DNA of 64,000 bases from Strigamia acuminata (lineage: Eukaryota; Arthropoda; Chilopoda; Geophilomorpha; Linotaeniidae): positions 29,540,427 to 29,604,426 of the forward strand of contig OX442315.1 in the NCBI GenBank assembly GCA_949358305.1, given 5' to 3'. Both the position numbers and the translations under genes were made by a program. Of this stretch, positions 48,494 through 58,745 are shown piece after piece; the first letter of the stretch is position 1, and the number at the start of each line of letters is the position of its first letter. The notes under the pieces were generated by a model. The model was not told the DNA's origin. It saw only the letters and a program-made list of their open reading frames with translations, and ran no database searches.

Positions 48494-48593
48494 CTGTTTG
48501 AGTGTTTGTACAAGGAGAGGTTCCTGATGTTGGTTATCAGTTCATTCCCATGAAACGGTGAGAAGAATATAAGTGCGCACGTGGCCTTAAATA
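48494..48593 (-). promoter_or_regulatory. Promoter and noncoding first exon of the Cys-rich peptide gene
   Basis: On the - strand TATTTAAGG (48585-48593) is a TATA-like box. About 25 nt later an exon begins and ends CAAACAG before GTAATT (48493). Limits are inferred from spacing. Confidence 0.5.
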
Positions 48594-48599
48594 CCTGCG

Positions 48600-50029
48600 C
48601 ACGCGTCACACACGGAGACCCCACATTCCACCCCCGCAAAATTGCTGCAAGGAGGAAGGGGATGACTAATGTAAAATATGAAACCCAACAGTTTGTAAAT
48701 AAATGTATGTGACACCAGCCTCGATTAAGGAGTTTAATGAAAACATATTCACAATGAGGTGAAGCCGCTCTTCCCCAGGCGTGCTCCTACCTACCCACTG
48801 TTCACAAAAGCGCCACAGGTTGGAGTCGCCATATTCCACAAGGCAGTGGGAGGGCGAAGGCGCCAACTTAACAAAAACAAAAGGACGCGGGCCGGCTCTT
48901 CGCCTTCATGTTCACCAACCCCCTTTTATTTATCCCCAGCGATTCTATCCTGCATGAGCAGTTATGTCCCACAGACTGAAGATTCAATAATACCTATTAA
49001 GCAATTACGATTCAGAATTCGAAATAATCACAAATTTAAAAATAAATAAATAATGATTAAATCTAAAAGTTAATTACTTGATTTTCGTAACAGAATACCC
49101 AATTGTAGGCGAATGTGATGCAATAGCAACATATTATGCTTACCGATATTGCTCGGTGGTGGAGGCCGATTGCACATCTGACAACTGCGAGCAGTATGGA
49201 AGCTGGATAGTAGGTCCAGACATCTTATCTCCCTTTGTCTAAACATAGACCGGATCCTCTTTACCCCTTTTGCTCCCTGTGGCTCCTCTTTTAGTCGGCA
49301 CAAGTATTTGTCTTTTCTGATATTGTTTGTTGCGTAAGAGATACAATTGATGTAAACAGATTGGATTTTCAATAGTAATCTATGTTGGTTTTATGTTAAG
49401 TTATCAGATATTTACTCAATTTATTATTTTTCATTTTGTATTAGTTATCTTTTCGAAAAAAATTGTATAGACGTTTTTTTGATCTTATAAAAATAGAAAT
49501 TACAACGCCAGATCAGAGTTGACTCGTGCAATGTGGCGCAACAAGGATTGAGACAGTTTTGTTTTTAAATTTTCTTTTTTTAAATAATTTTTTATTAATA
49601 TACTTTCTATTCTAACGATATATTTCGCTCCACTTAGTAATCTCGGTTTCTATTAAAACCAAAACCCAACCCAAGAGATGAAATTTTATCGTGTATTGCA
49701 TTAAACCTACCAAATCATTATTGACTGATTTTGGGTTTTTTTATTTTTATTTTATTTTTGATTTTGGTCTTAGTCTTAGTCTTAGTCGCATACGAGACTT
49801 TGAAATGCAGTTAAATTTTGAAGATTTCAGGATTTCACACTCAAATTTTTTTTTAGCTGGCTCAAGAGACTAAAAATTTAGTAGAATTAACTAACTCTTA
49901 TTGTTTCCTTTGCTAAGTTTAGTTCAAGCAATAAAATCCTAAAGTTGTCTTTAACTAAATGTTTAGTTGTCTTGGATCTCAGCCAACCATACATTTAGTT
50001 AAAATCACCAAACCGTTTTTTGAGTGCAG
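48600..50029. other. Intergenic, no gene recognised
   Basis: A less AT-rich patch at about 48740-48940 and AT-rich sequence beyond. Short ORFs only, with no domain or splice structure I can support. Confidence 0.4.
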
Positions 50030-50450
50030 GATTTCAGGGGGATTTCTTTAAAGATTTCGCTTGATTTTGCTACAACTTGCGAAATAATTTTTAAGATTTT
50101 AAGGATTTTAGCATTTCTATAATTTCGGGAGATTTCGGGGATTTCGGGGATTTCATGCATTTCAAAGATTACAAAGAATTCGAAGATTTACTAAAGAATG
50201 GGGATTTATCTTAAGTTCGAAACGATAACACGAACATGGTACTTTAAATCATAAAAACAAGAAATTTTTTTTAAAAAAATTAGAGATTTGCTATGGATTT
50301 GAAGATTTCAGACGATTTCCAGAATTTCAGGCGGATTTCTTTAAAGACTTTGCTTAATTTTGCTGCAATTTGTAAGATTTCATAAATTTCTAGGATTTCT
50401 AGTATTTGTGGGATTTCATGAGATTTCATAGATTTCAAAATCCACTAATA
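50030..50450. repeat. GATTTC-rich degenerate repeat
   Basis: Many GATTTC/GATTTCGGG words. The segment at about 50038-50170 (GGGGGATTTCTTTAAAGATT...) recurs in diverged form at about 50330-50440 (GGCGGATTTCTTTAAAGACT...). Confidence 0.7.
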
Positions 50451-50579
50451 TTTTTATAATTTTGGGCGAAAAACAAGCCATTTGAAATTCAGCAATTTAG
50501 CAAACAATCGGGACGTACCGGAAGTGTTTTAAAAACTAGGTCATCATGGTTTGAATCTGTATTCTTAGGCAGCCATCTT

Positions 50580-50640
50580 GTCCCCGCCTCGCCTCAACAT
50601 CGTATTGCATGGTATTGCATTGCGTGCGTGCTAATCAGTA
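50580..50640 (+). promoter_or_regulatory. Possible noncoding first exon of a + strand transcript
   Basis: GCAGCCATCTTG resembles a YY1-type site near start sites, and CTAATCA followed by GTAAGT is a strong donor at about 50639. No matching downstream exon was found in the window, so this is tentative. Confidence 0.25.
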
Positions 50641-51549
50641 AGTATCTGTTTCAATTTTAATTAGAAATACATTGAATTAGTCTAACTTGACAGGTAGGTC
50701 AGACGTGTATACGACGTATGTCCTACAAAAATGATCGGTTTTGGTCCTCCGTACATTTTCCACGGTGGCGGTGGACAGAAAGTCCGATTACACTTTCTTC
50801 TTTTTAGTAGCATTAAAATAAACTTTAATTGAGATGTGTTCCAATCCAATTCGAATTACCTTGGATTTTGGATGTGTACAATATGTCTAAACAAGACATC
50901 TATCGTGATAAAACCATTTGATTTTCTGCCTGTGTTCAGTTGATGTTGATGTCGCTGGTGCTGCTATGGTTTGTAAAGTTTCAAAAATTTGTACTCGCAT
51001 AATTTAAAATTGTTCGTCCAACATCCCTGCAAATCGAACATGACCAGTTGTCATTGATGTTGACGTGTGTGCAACTTGTAGACACAACAATTCATTTAGC
51101 AACAATGCAACTCTATTAATTGTTTAAATATAATAATAAACACATCGACCAATCCGAAACTAGGGTTTATGGTTGCTGTCCACTTTAACGACTTTCAGGT
51201 AATTTAGTATAGAATAAAATATCGCTAAAAAAAATGAAATACAATTTTCACGATTAAAAAATTAAATAAATTTATTTTAAATTTAAATAATTTTTTGCAA
51301 TACAGAAATATTACAGCTTGATTTCAATGTCAATGGTTGGGACATACTGATCAAATTTATTTAGCTTGAAAACAATACAAACTCCATAACCAGATATTAA
51401 AACTAGAACTAATTTCAATAGAAAGAAATGGATTTGCATAAAAACAATAAAAAGATTATCTTATTTGCAAGAACTTAGCTCTCATGTCCTTTTATTTTGT
51501 TGCCAAAGTGACCTTTGTGAGTTTTTTTTTTATAGTACTAGGTTCGTTT

Positions 51550-52940
51550 GGTTGTTTGTCAACATTATGAAGCAAGAAGCTTTTTAACAAGAGAGAAGGG
51601 TAAAGGGGAAAAAATAATGCTCCATGTGTGATAATATTCTGCTCTAATATTTTAGATTCACTTGACTTGACTCCATAGCAACTATAGTTGGATTATAATC
51701 CAAGTCGTGGCCACAGTATTACACTTCTGCAAAAACAAACGCCTACAAATCTAATAATATAACCAATTTTGCCACATGTTACCAAATAATAAAAAGATAT
51801 TACCAAATTAAATTACTCATTTAAAATATTTTACTTCGAAGCTACTGGACAACGAGGGGATTAGGTGTCATAAGAACTTGTGATGTACAAACATAAGAAG
51901 TGTTGAAGTTTTTGACGTGTAATGCACGAGGAGGAGCATATAATTAGGAGCAAAAGATGTTGCTAAAAGCTTAGATGCACCCATCACAATCAATTGTACT
52001 CGCACGTAAAATGTCCGGCACAGTAACACAAGTCGACATTAATGTCGCATCTTTTTATTATTATTTATTATTTCATTTCAAAGTTTACAAAACATTTCAA
52101 TCACTAGGCGCCATTTTTAACTTTCAGATAAATATGTTTTTTTGCCCACTGCGAGTGAAAACAGACTAAATCGGCCGCCATTTTTGAAGTTAGATCGAGA
52201 CAAGCCGTTTACAAATGCTTTTTAGTCTAAATTACGGTACTTTATGAAATTGCTTAATGTTTTGAACGATGTTTTCATTCAGAGAGAAAAAGATCAATGA
52301 ATTACGTTAGAAGAAGCTCGCATGCCGACCTAGTGCAAATAAATTAATGATGTGATTAATTAGTAATGTAAAACGATCTTTACTTTTCTAGTAGGATTTG
52401 GGTTCTCGTTTGTAATCTGAGGTATGAGGTCGTGGTGGTTGTTTGTCAACATTAAAAAAGGAAAAAGCTTTTCGACATAATAAAAAGGGTAAGAAGATAA
52501 AAATGAGAAATAACGCGCACCATTGGGCTTTAATATTTTTTGGAGACACTAGTTTCGTCGTAACTAATCCTCGCATGGTCACAACTTACAAATTTAATCA
52601 AGTAAAAAAATTAATGAAACAAAATGTCGAAACTTTTGTCGAAACTTTTGTCTTACCTTTTTTTATTTCGTGATATACAAAGGTGGAATAAGAAATGGAA
52701 ATTTAATTTTCTTTTCTTTTTATTCTAGCAAACTTTTTATTTATGAAAAGCTCGTGATGTCTTTAGGTGTCACGATAACTTGCGATGTACTGAAATAAGA
52801 AGTATTGAAGTTTTGACATGTTGTGCTTGAGGAGCAAAAGATGTTGCTAAAAGCGTGGATGCACCGCATCCGTCACGATCAATTGCACTCCCAAGTAAAA
52901 TGTCCGCAAAGTAATACAAGCCGACATTAAATGCCATAAT
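51550..52940. repeat. Diverged tandem duplication of about 500 bp units
   Basis: Copy one (about 51550-52050) and copy two (about 52437-52940) share GGTTGTTTGTCAACATTA at the start, GGAGCAAAAGATGTTGCTAA in the middle and a CGACATTAA motif at the end. Stops interrupt any shared reading frame on either strand. The nature is unknown: noncoding RNA, UTR or decayed gene are all possible. Confidence 0.65.
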
Positions 52941-53023
52941 TTTTTTTAAATTATTTATTATTTCGTTATACAAAAAAAAATTAAATATTATTTTTGTATC
53001 CATTTAATAAGCGAATATAAGTC

Positions 53024-54158
53024 TTATTTTTTATCCATGTACGAAGCCGCTAAAACCTTGGCAACGATGTCTTTAAGGTTGCCCTCCACTTCAGTTTTGT
53101 ACTCTATAAATGTATAATTGTTTACAATACACATAAAATTAACAATTAAATTATATAATACAGTGGTTCTTAACCAGTGGCTTGACTTATGAATCAAGGA
53201 TAACACGTATGTGTGTGTTATTTCCTATTGATTCGTTGTTCTGTGCGCTGATTGAATGACAGCAATCACGTGTCATATGCTTAGTTGGCAAGCAATGCAA
53301 ATGCATTTTGCTCTATCTCGACCAGTTAACGGGTTAGCGAATGAAAAGTGCATTGTTGCATATCTGGCATAAAATTTGATTACACTATTGGATTCGTCAT
53401 CCCTACTTTGCTATAGGCTAGTCTGCTTGGTTTTTTGAAAAAGCATATACTTATTCTGGAAATTGACTGTAACGTCTTAAACGAAACACCCTGTATAAAT
53501 TCTGAACATATTTTCCATGGGCGAACGAGAAAATATTTTGAGAATCTAAGGGGTTCCGGACTCCGAAAAGGTTAAAAACCACTGATGTAATTTGTAATTT
53601 TGAGTACCTTCAACAACATCTGCGGCGATTTCCAACGGCGTGAAATCTTCGTTTTCAAATGCCATTTGGAAAAGTGGAATTTCAGTCAGTTCTTCTGGAC
53701 TAAGGCTGCCATTAGCATCGGAGTCGTATTTGCGAACGAAGGCCAGGAGGTGCTTGAAATTCGGAGGGATGATTTCAGACTGGAAAGAAAAATTCTAGAT
53801 AAGCAACTATTGTATTATATGGTTTTGTTTAAAATGTCATTCGATACAACTCATTATTTTTTTTAACGAAGACGCATATTAGTTTTCTTGATACACTAAA
53901 CTCATGACACGCCTCGTCAATCCTCATCCAATTATTTTTTCGTAATAATTTCTTAATACAATTAGAGTAATTCTAATCCCACACATTCTTATTAATCGTT
54001 ACCACTTCCTGTTGGTGATCTCCTCTTCTCCCAATTCTTGGTAAATTCTTGGAAGTTTTGGCAAAGAACTGTGCTTCAGATTGCAGCAAGAAAAATGCAA
54101 AGAGGACCAAAATATACAAGTGGGTGGAAAGGAAAAAACTTGATGAAAAAGAGGCCAT
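53024..54158 (-). CDS. Ecdysis-triggering-hormone-type precursor with EF-hand-like tail
   Basis: Three exons (54003-54158, 53608-53779, 53024-53103), 135 aa. A signal peptide (LYILVLFAFFLLQSEAQ) is followed directly by FFAKTSKNLPRIGRRG, which matches the ETH pattern FFxKxxKxxPRx plus an amidation and cleavage site (GRR). Only one hormone copy is present, where many insects have two. ETH peptides drive the ecdysis motor programme from endocrine Inka cells. The remaining 85 residues are unusual: they include a 12-residue loop DSDANGSLSPEE that fits the EF-hand calcium ligand pattern. A TATA box lies 46-55 nt upstream of the ATG. Intron 2 contains a hAT-like MITE. The hormone assignment is strong; the EF-hand role is unknown. 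Confidence 0.87.
53161..53584. mobile_element. hAT-like MITE in the ETH-type gene intron
   Basis: Begins CAGTGGTTCTTAACC and ends GGTTAAAAACCACTG, the usual hAT/Charlie-type terminal repeat. Flanks ATATAATA and ATGTAATT could be a decayed 8-bp target duplication. Its left part (53185-53315) recurs inverted at 58620-58745. Confidence 0.75.
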
Positions 54159-54203
54159 GATTGCCAGAGAAGGAAATGAACACTGATGGCTCAGAGAAAG
54201 TGT

Positions 54204-54213
54204 CTTTTATATA
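54204..54213 (-). promoter_or_regulatory. TATA box of the ETH-type gene
   Basis: TATATAAAAG on the - strand, 46 nt upstream of the ATG at 54158, implying a 5' UTR of only about 20 nt. Confidence 0.75.
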
Positions 54214-54229
54214 GTATGTTGCCACATTT

Positions 54230-55006
54230 CAATCTAACGTGACAAACGTCGAATGAGGGTTGATGGGACATCAGATGCAATCACTAATCATTGTGCAATT
54301 GTAAAAGTTCTTTTGATAACTTTGTCTCTTAGAAATCCAGAGGATTATTTGATGGTTTAAGTGGATTGTAGTTTCTATAGTAATTGGTTCTTAAGTTATT
54401 GACTGGTCAAATGAAGAAGAAGAATGTAAACATTTATATATATATATTTTATATCGAATCTTGCGATTTGTAAACATTAAACGTAAACATTTTCTACCAT
54501 TATCTTCACCCAGCATTATTTCAGGCACGTGTACAAGGGCACCATCATACCATATAGTTAGGAAAATTATAGATAAAAAGCTCCATTCATCTTCAGTGTC
54601 AGATTCCTTATACTCCGTATTGTGTTTGAAAATAATAAATAACCGCTTGAATGTTGCGATTGTTTCTATTGATTTGGACAAATCAAAACAACAAGTAATT
54701 GTCAAATGAAGGCCTTTATTTCATGTCATTCATTACACTTTGTTAAATATTTGAAGAAAAAAATCATTAAAATCAAGTTTTAAAATCAGCTTCACAATGA
54801 GCAATATCCGGATAAAACTCTTGCATTCTACTTCATATTAAAACACGGACACATCTGGAAAAAATAAACAGAAAAAAAATGTTTAAATAAATATATCGTA
54901 TTTAAATCGAAAATAAAATTATGTTGGTGGCATAATTGTATTTTATATATTTTTTTTAATCATTTATTTATTTATTTTTTTATTCAATTTAAACTTTTCA
55001 CCTGAT
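54230..55006. other. Intergenic and 3' region of the SIFamide gene
   Basis: AT-rich. A possible extra acceptor-like site on the - strand (TTTTTTCCAG at about 54857) could mark a 3' UTR exon. No coding gene is recognised. Confidence 0.4.
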
Positions 55007-55307
55007 CTACTTAGCCTCTGAAGCCGGAAACCACTGAGAACAAGCGTCAGTAGCGATGGCGCACATTGCAAACAATTTCTCAGCAGTGGAGTCTTCTAAA
55101 TAAAAATAAATAAATTCAAATAAGGTCCGTGAAATATATTTCAATCGCTTTTTGTCAATTTAATTGCAGATGTATACCTGGGGCGCGTTTGCCGAAGATG
55201 CTGCCGTTAAAGGGCGGCTTCCGATAATTAGCAGATGTGACATCGACCACAAGACAAATGGCCACAATTGCTACCACAAGCAGGATAATGGTTGTTTTGG
55301 AGGCCAT
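55007..55307 (-). CDS. SIFa: SIFamide neuropeptide precursor
   Basis: Two coding exons (55178-55307 and 55007-55095), 72 aa. A signal peptide (TIILLVVAIVAICLVVDVTSA) is followed immediately by NYRKPPFNGSIFGKR, where Gly gives the C-terminal amide and KR the cleavage site. The C-terminal peptide contains AEKLFAMC-x6-C, the conserved two-cysteine feature of SIFamide precursors. SIFamide acts through its own G-protein-coupled receptor on feeding, sleep and mating behaviour in insects. The Asn before YRKPPFNGSIF varies between arthropods (Ala, Gly or Thr in others). A noncoding first exon with a TATA box lies at 55838-55914. Confidence 0.96.
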
Positions 55308-55837
55308 TTTGGTTTGAGTTTCTAAAACGATCATAAACAATAAAAGAGGATTATATACGAGTATGTTATAAAAAAAAATATTTTTTATAATAATTTCTAA
55401 TAAATTCAATAACAATCAGTCTTTTTTGTCTAGAAAAACTACGTGGAAAATATCTTGAATTCTAAAATTGGAAAACAATTTGGTGGGATGAGACAAGACC
55501 TCCTGGTGTGGAGGATAAAAAAGAAGGTTAGTGAACATTGACCATGCTACTATACAGAAACGAATACAATTCTCGTAAGGTCGTAAGCAAAATTCGCTTT
55601 CATGCTGAAGAATAAAAAGAAAAAAGAAAAAAAAAGATGTGTCACAGGAAAAAAATTGAAATGATGAAGTTTGGAGGCAATTGAGTTTTTGTTGCTATTG
55701 AAAATTGCTTACCCATGGCTTAAGGCCATGTGTGTGAATATAAAGAAAGAAAAGCGGTCTTTAAAAATAGACGATAATGGAGATAAAAGTCAAGGCAAAA
55801 TGTTAGGTTTAACAAAAGTGAGATGTTGTAAACTTAC

Positions 55838-55914
55838 CTTTCGAAGTGAGGGATGATGTCGTGCTGTGCTGTTCGATGGTATGTGCTGCTACTGTTCAAA
55901 AATGGCCTTTTATA
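55838..55914 (-). promoter_or_regulatory. SIFamide promoter and noncoding first exon
   Basis: TATAAAAGG on the - strand at 55906-55914. The exon lies roughly between 55885 and 55838 and ends CGAAAG before GTAAGT. The coding acceptor is at about 55323. Confidence 0.7.
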
Positions 55915-57393
55915 CACGATGGAAAGTATCTTATGCATAGCAATTGATATTGTCAATTAAGTTATCCATCGATACACGAACCTTGTCCATCATTTCCTTT
56001 GGTTTTTTTTTTCGAATCATTCAATTTGGCCAAGACTCTGCAGCGAGTAATTGGTTTCAGATTAGATTTGGGCACGTGATTTGAGTAGTAATCAATAGAT
56101 AGGCCAATGCATTTTGTCTGCATAAATTCGCTCGTAATTTAATTTACAAGTTTAGAATACTGGTTTGTTTAAAAATGATGTGATTGTTAGAAACTTGGGT
56201 AGAGAAAATGTCATTGAATGAATGCTCAGTATCATTTCATTTCACTAACGGTGCGTGTGTCACGAACCAAAATGTATCATGCGGTACAAACATGAGTAGA
56301 GTTTGAAAACGTACGATAGGACAAACTAAATTTTATTGTTTTTATTTTATTTGATTTTGAATGCTCGGTAGCGAAGCTGGGAAATGCAAAACTTTTTTTA
56401 ATTTTAATTTACAGTAAATAATTTTATTAAAACATTTTTTACTTTTTTGACCAAGATGGTGGAACTTATACACGTCTGAGTGACATTCAAGTTTACTCTA
56501 CACTCATATAAACCTTATTATCATGTAATGGAATCAGAAAACTCTCTTCATTTCCCTGTTCGCCTGCAACTCTTAAGGGATTTGTTAGTCATTCAAAAAT
56601 TATTGAGGACTTTTTTTGAATTCAACTGAGATGTAAAACTGAGATGTAAAAAAAAAAATTTAAAAATTAAAAAATTGTATATTTTTCTTTTGCTTTGGGT
56701 CTCCCGCGTCCACAGGTGCGACCAGTACACCACTGATTTGACCTGCGGACAGCTGGGAAAATTTGACTGTTGATTCTTAGGTTTTGGGACTATTTGACTG
56801 GCCCTGTTGGCACCGGTCCATTGGTTCCATTCCGCCCCTGCGCATTACTACATTATATGCATTGTGATTAAACTGCTTCATATACATCCACATATGGAAA
56901 TTTTTGGCGAAAGAAAAAAACTTCCTGTACTTGCATCTGCACAATAAACATCGGAGTTAGAAAATCGACCACCGAAGTGATTTAGGAGACGTGAACTTGA
57001 ATTCTTGTGGCGAATCGCTTAGCACGGTACCGTGGAAAGAACCCATCCTATCTTTTTCCTATTATTGTTACCTGAGAGAGATGGCGGTGTATGGTTTTAC
57101 TAATAGATCAATCATCGATAAATACCGACAATACTTAATATATGATTGGGGTATGAGTGCGATGCATAATTTTGGTTGTGCCTCTTTTTTTTTTGCAGGA
57201 AAACAAGCATATTGGTATCAGGTGTCAAAATTACCGCACTGCACAGTATTTTGGAGCGAAATTCGAGTAAAATTATGACAAATTGTGACAAATTGTCAAA
57301 ACGATACTAAAATTACTGTGTTTGTTGATTTCTAGCTAATGTGGTTATGGTCGATGTAAAGGGCACTGGTGCGAATATGAGCAAATACAAATT

Positions 57394-57637
57394 CCCACAC
57401 AAAAAAAGTAATGTATTTACCATATATATTTAAAATGTATATAATACAAGTGACCCCTTTTTTTTAAGTATATTTCAGATGTATCCATTATACATTGAAT
57501 ATACATTCGCACAATATATACACAATATTAGGTTATAATATATTTCAAATATATATTGGTTATACATTGTAAATATATTGCTATTTATGGGGACTATAAG
57601 TTGAATATATCTGCAATATATGACTTTTTCGTGTGGG
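57394..57637. mobile_element. Short TIR element, 244 bp, TATA-rich core
   Basis: Starts CCCACACAAAAAAAGT and ends ACTTTTTCGTGTGGG, with AATT-like flanks on both sides (AAATT and TAATT). The core is TATATT-rich with several near-repeats of TATACATT. It has no coding capacity. Confidence 0.7.
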
Positions 57638-58619
57638 TAATTGTTTGATTTCTAGCTTTTGTATAACAGATACGCCTTTTTATGGAAATGTGCATGGAAA
57701 TTACTGAAAGAACTTGATATGATCAATGACACCTCCGGAAAATCGAACAAACTCAAATTATTAAATTCCTTATTTAGGCCTGTGAACCAAAATTGAAAAC
57801 AAATTCATTTTATACTTTCAGATACTGACTGAAGATGGCGCCACAGCATTGTAAACCCTTCGACAAAACTCGAATATTATATTCTTTACTTTCTTTCAAA
57901 TTGCTTCAAATCATCAAGGTAAATTTCCCACTAGGTGCGTTTAATTCTGGGAGAATAAGTGACTTATTCTCTTTAAGATGGAAAGTGTGAAAAATTTCAT
58001 CATGACTTATAAAAGTCATGCTTCAGAAGTCACTTAAACATAGGTACGAATTTGACCTTGTTATTTTCCTTATGTATAGAGAATGGGCAGTAGAGTTGTT
58101 TCGCGTTTTAAGTTAAATTGGTGACTATTTTGAAAATTATCCAAAGTTACCGATATTCATTTGGATGTCTTGGATCAGGCTGTCATTCAGAAACAAATCA
58201 AGTTGTTTGGTTTAAAATTCCAATGCAAGCTAAAAACGAATATTTGGGTTTGGAATCGGCATCTGAATCAATATTTGGTGTGTTGAAATGTATTACAAAT
58301 TGTAATTGCTTTTTATTTGATTTTAAACTACTACTGTGTTGAGTGTTTTCTTTTAACCGTATAAAATTTGCGAGAAAAATAAGCTTTTAGACATCAGTAA
58401 ACTTTATTGCTGGAGTTCATTTAGTATGTAGTATTGTAGATGTATCTGTTTTTACATTGACGCGGCATTCAGTGTTGATAAGTCGAAGCAGTGATAGAAC
58501 TAGTCTTGGAATGTTACGTCATGAACCAATGATAACATGGACCCGTATTCACATGTTCAGTGCGTTTTGCCACCCACGGCGCCACATAATATATAGCTGC
58601 ACTGTATTCTGGGATGACA

Positions 58620-58745
58620 ACAGGTAACAAACATGTTTAGTTGGCAAGCAATGCATGTCACGTGATTGCTGTCATCCAATTAGCGCACAGAACAACGAAT
58701 CAATAGGAAATAACATGGATACGTGTCCGTGTTATCCTTGGTTCA
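58620..58745. repeat. Dispersed repeat, inverted relative to 53185-53315
   Basis: Shares AGTTGGCAAGCAATGCA, GTCACGTGATTGCTGTCAT and GAACAACGAATCAATAGGA in reverse orientation with the left part of the hAT-like MITE in the ETH-type gene intron. Confidence 0.75.

Noticed and set aside
57400-57630. TATATA-rich tract as an independent promoter cluster
   Set aside because: It lies wholly between the inverted termini of a short transposable element and has no adjacent gene.
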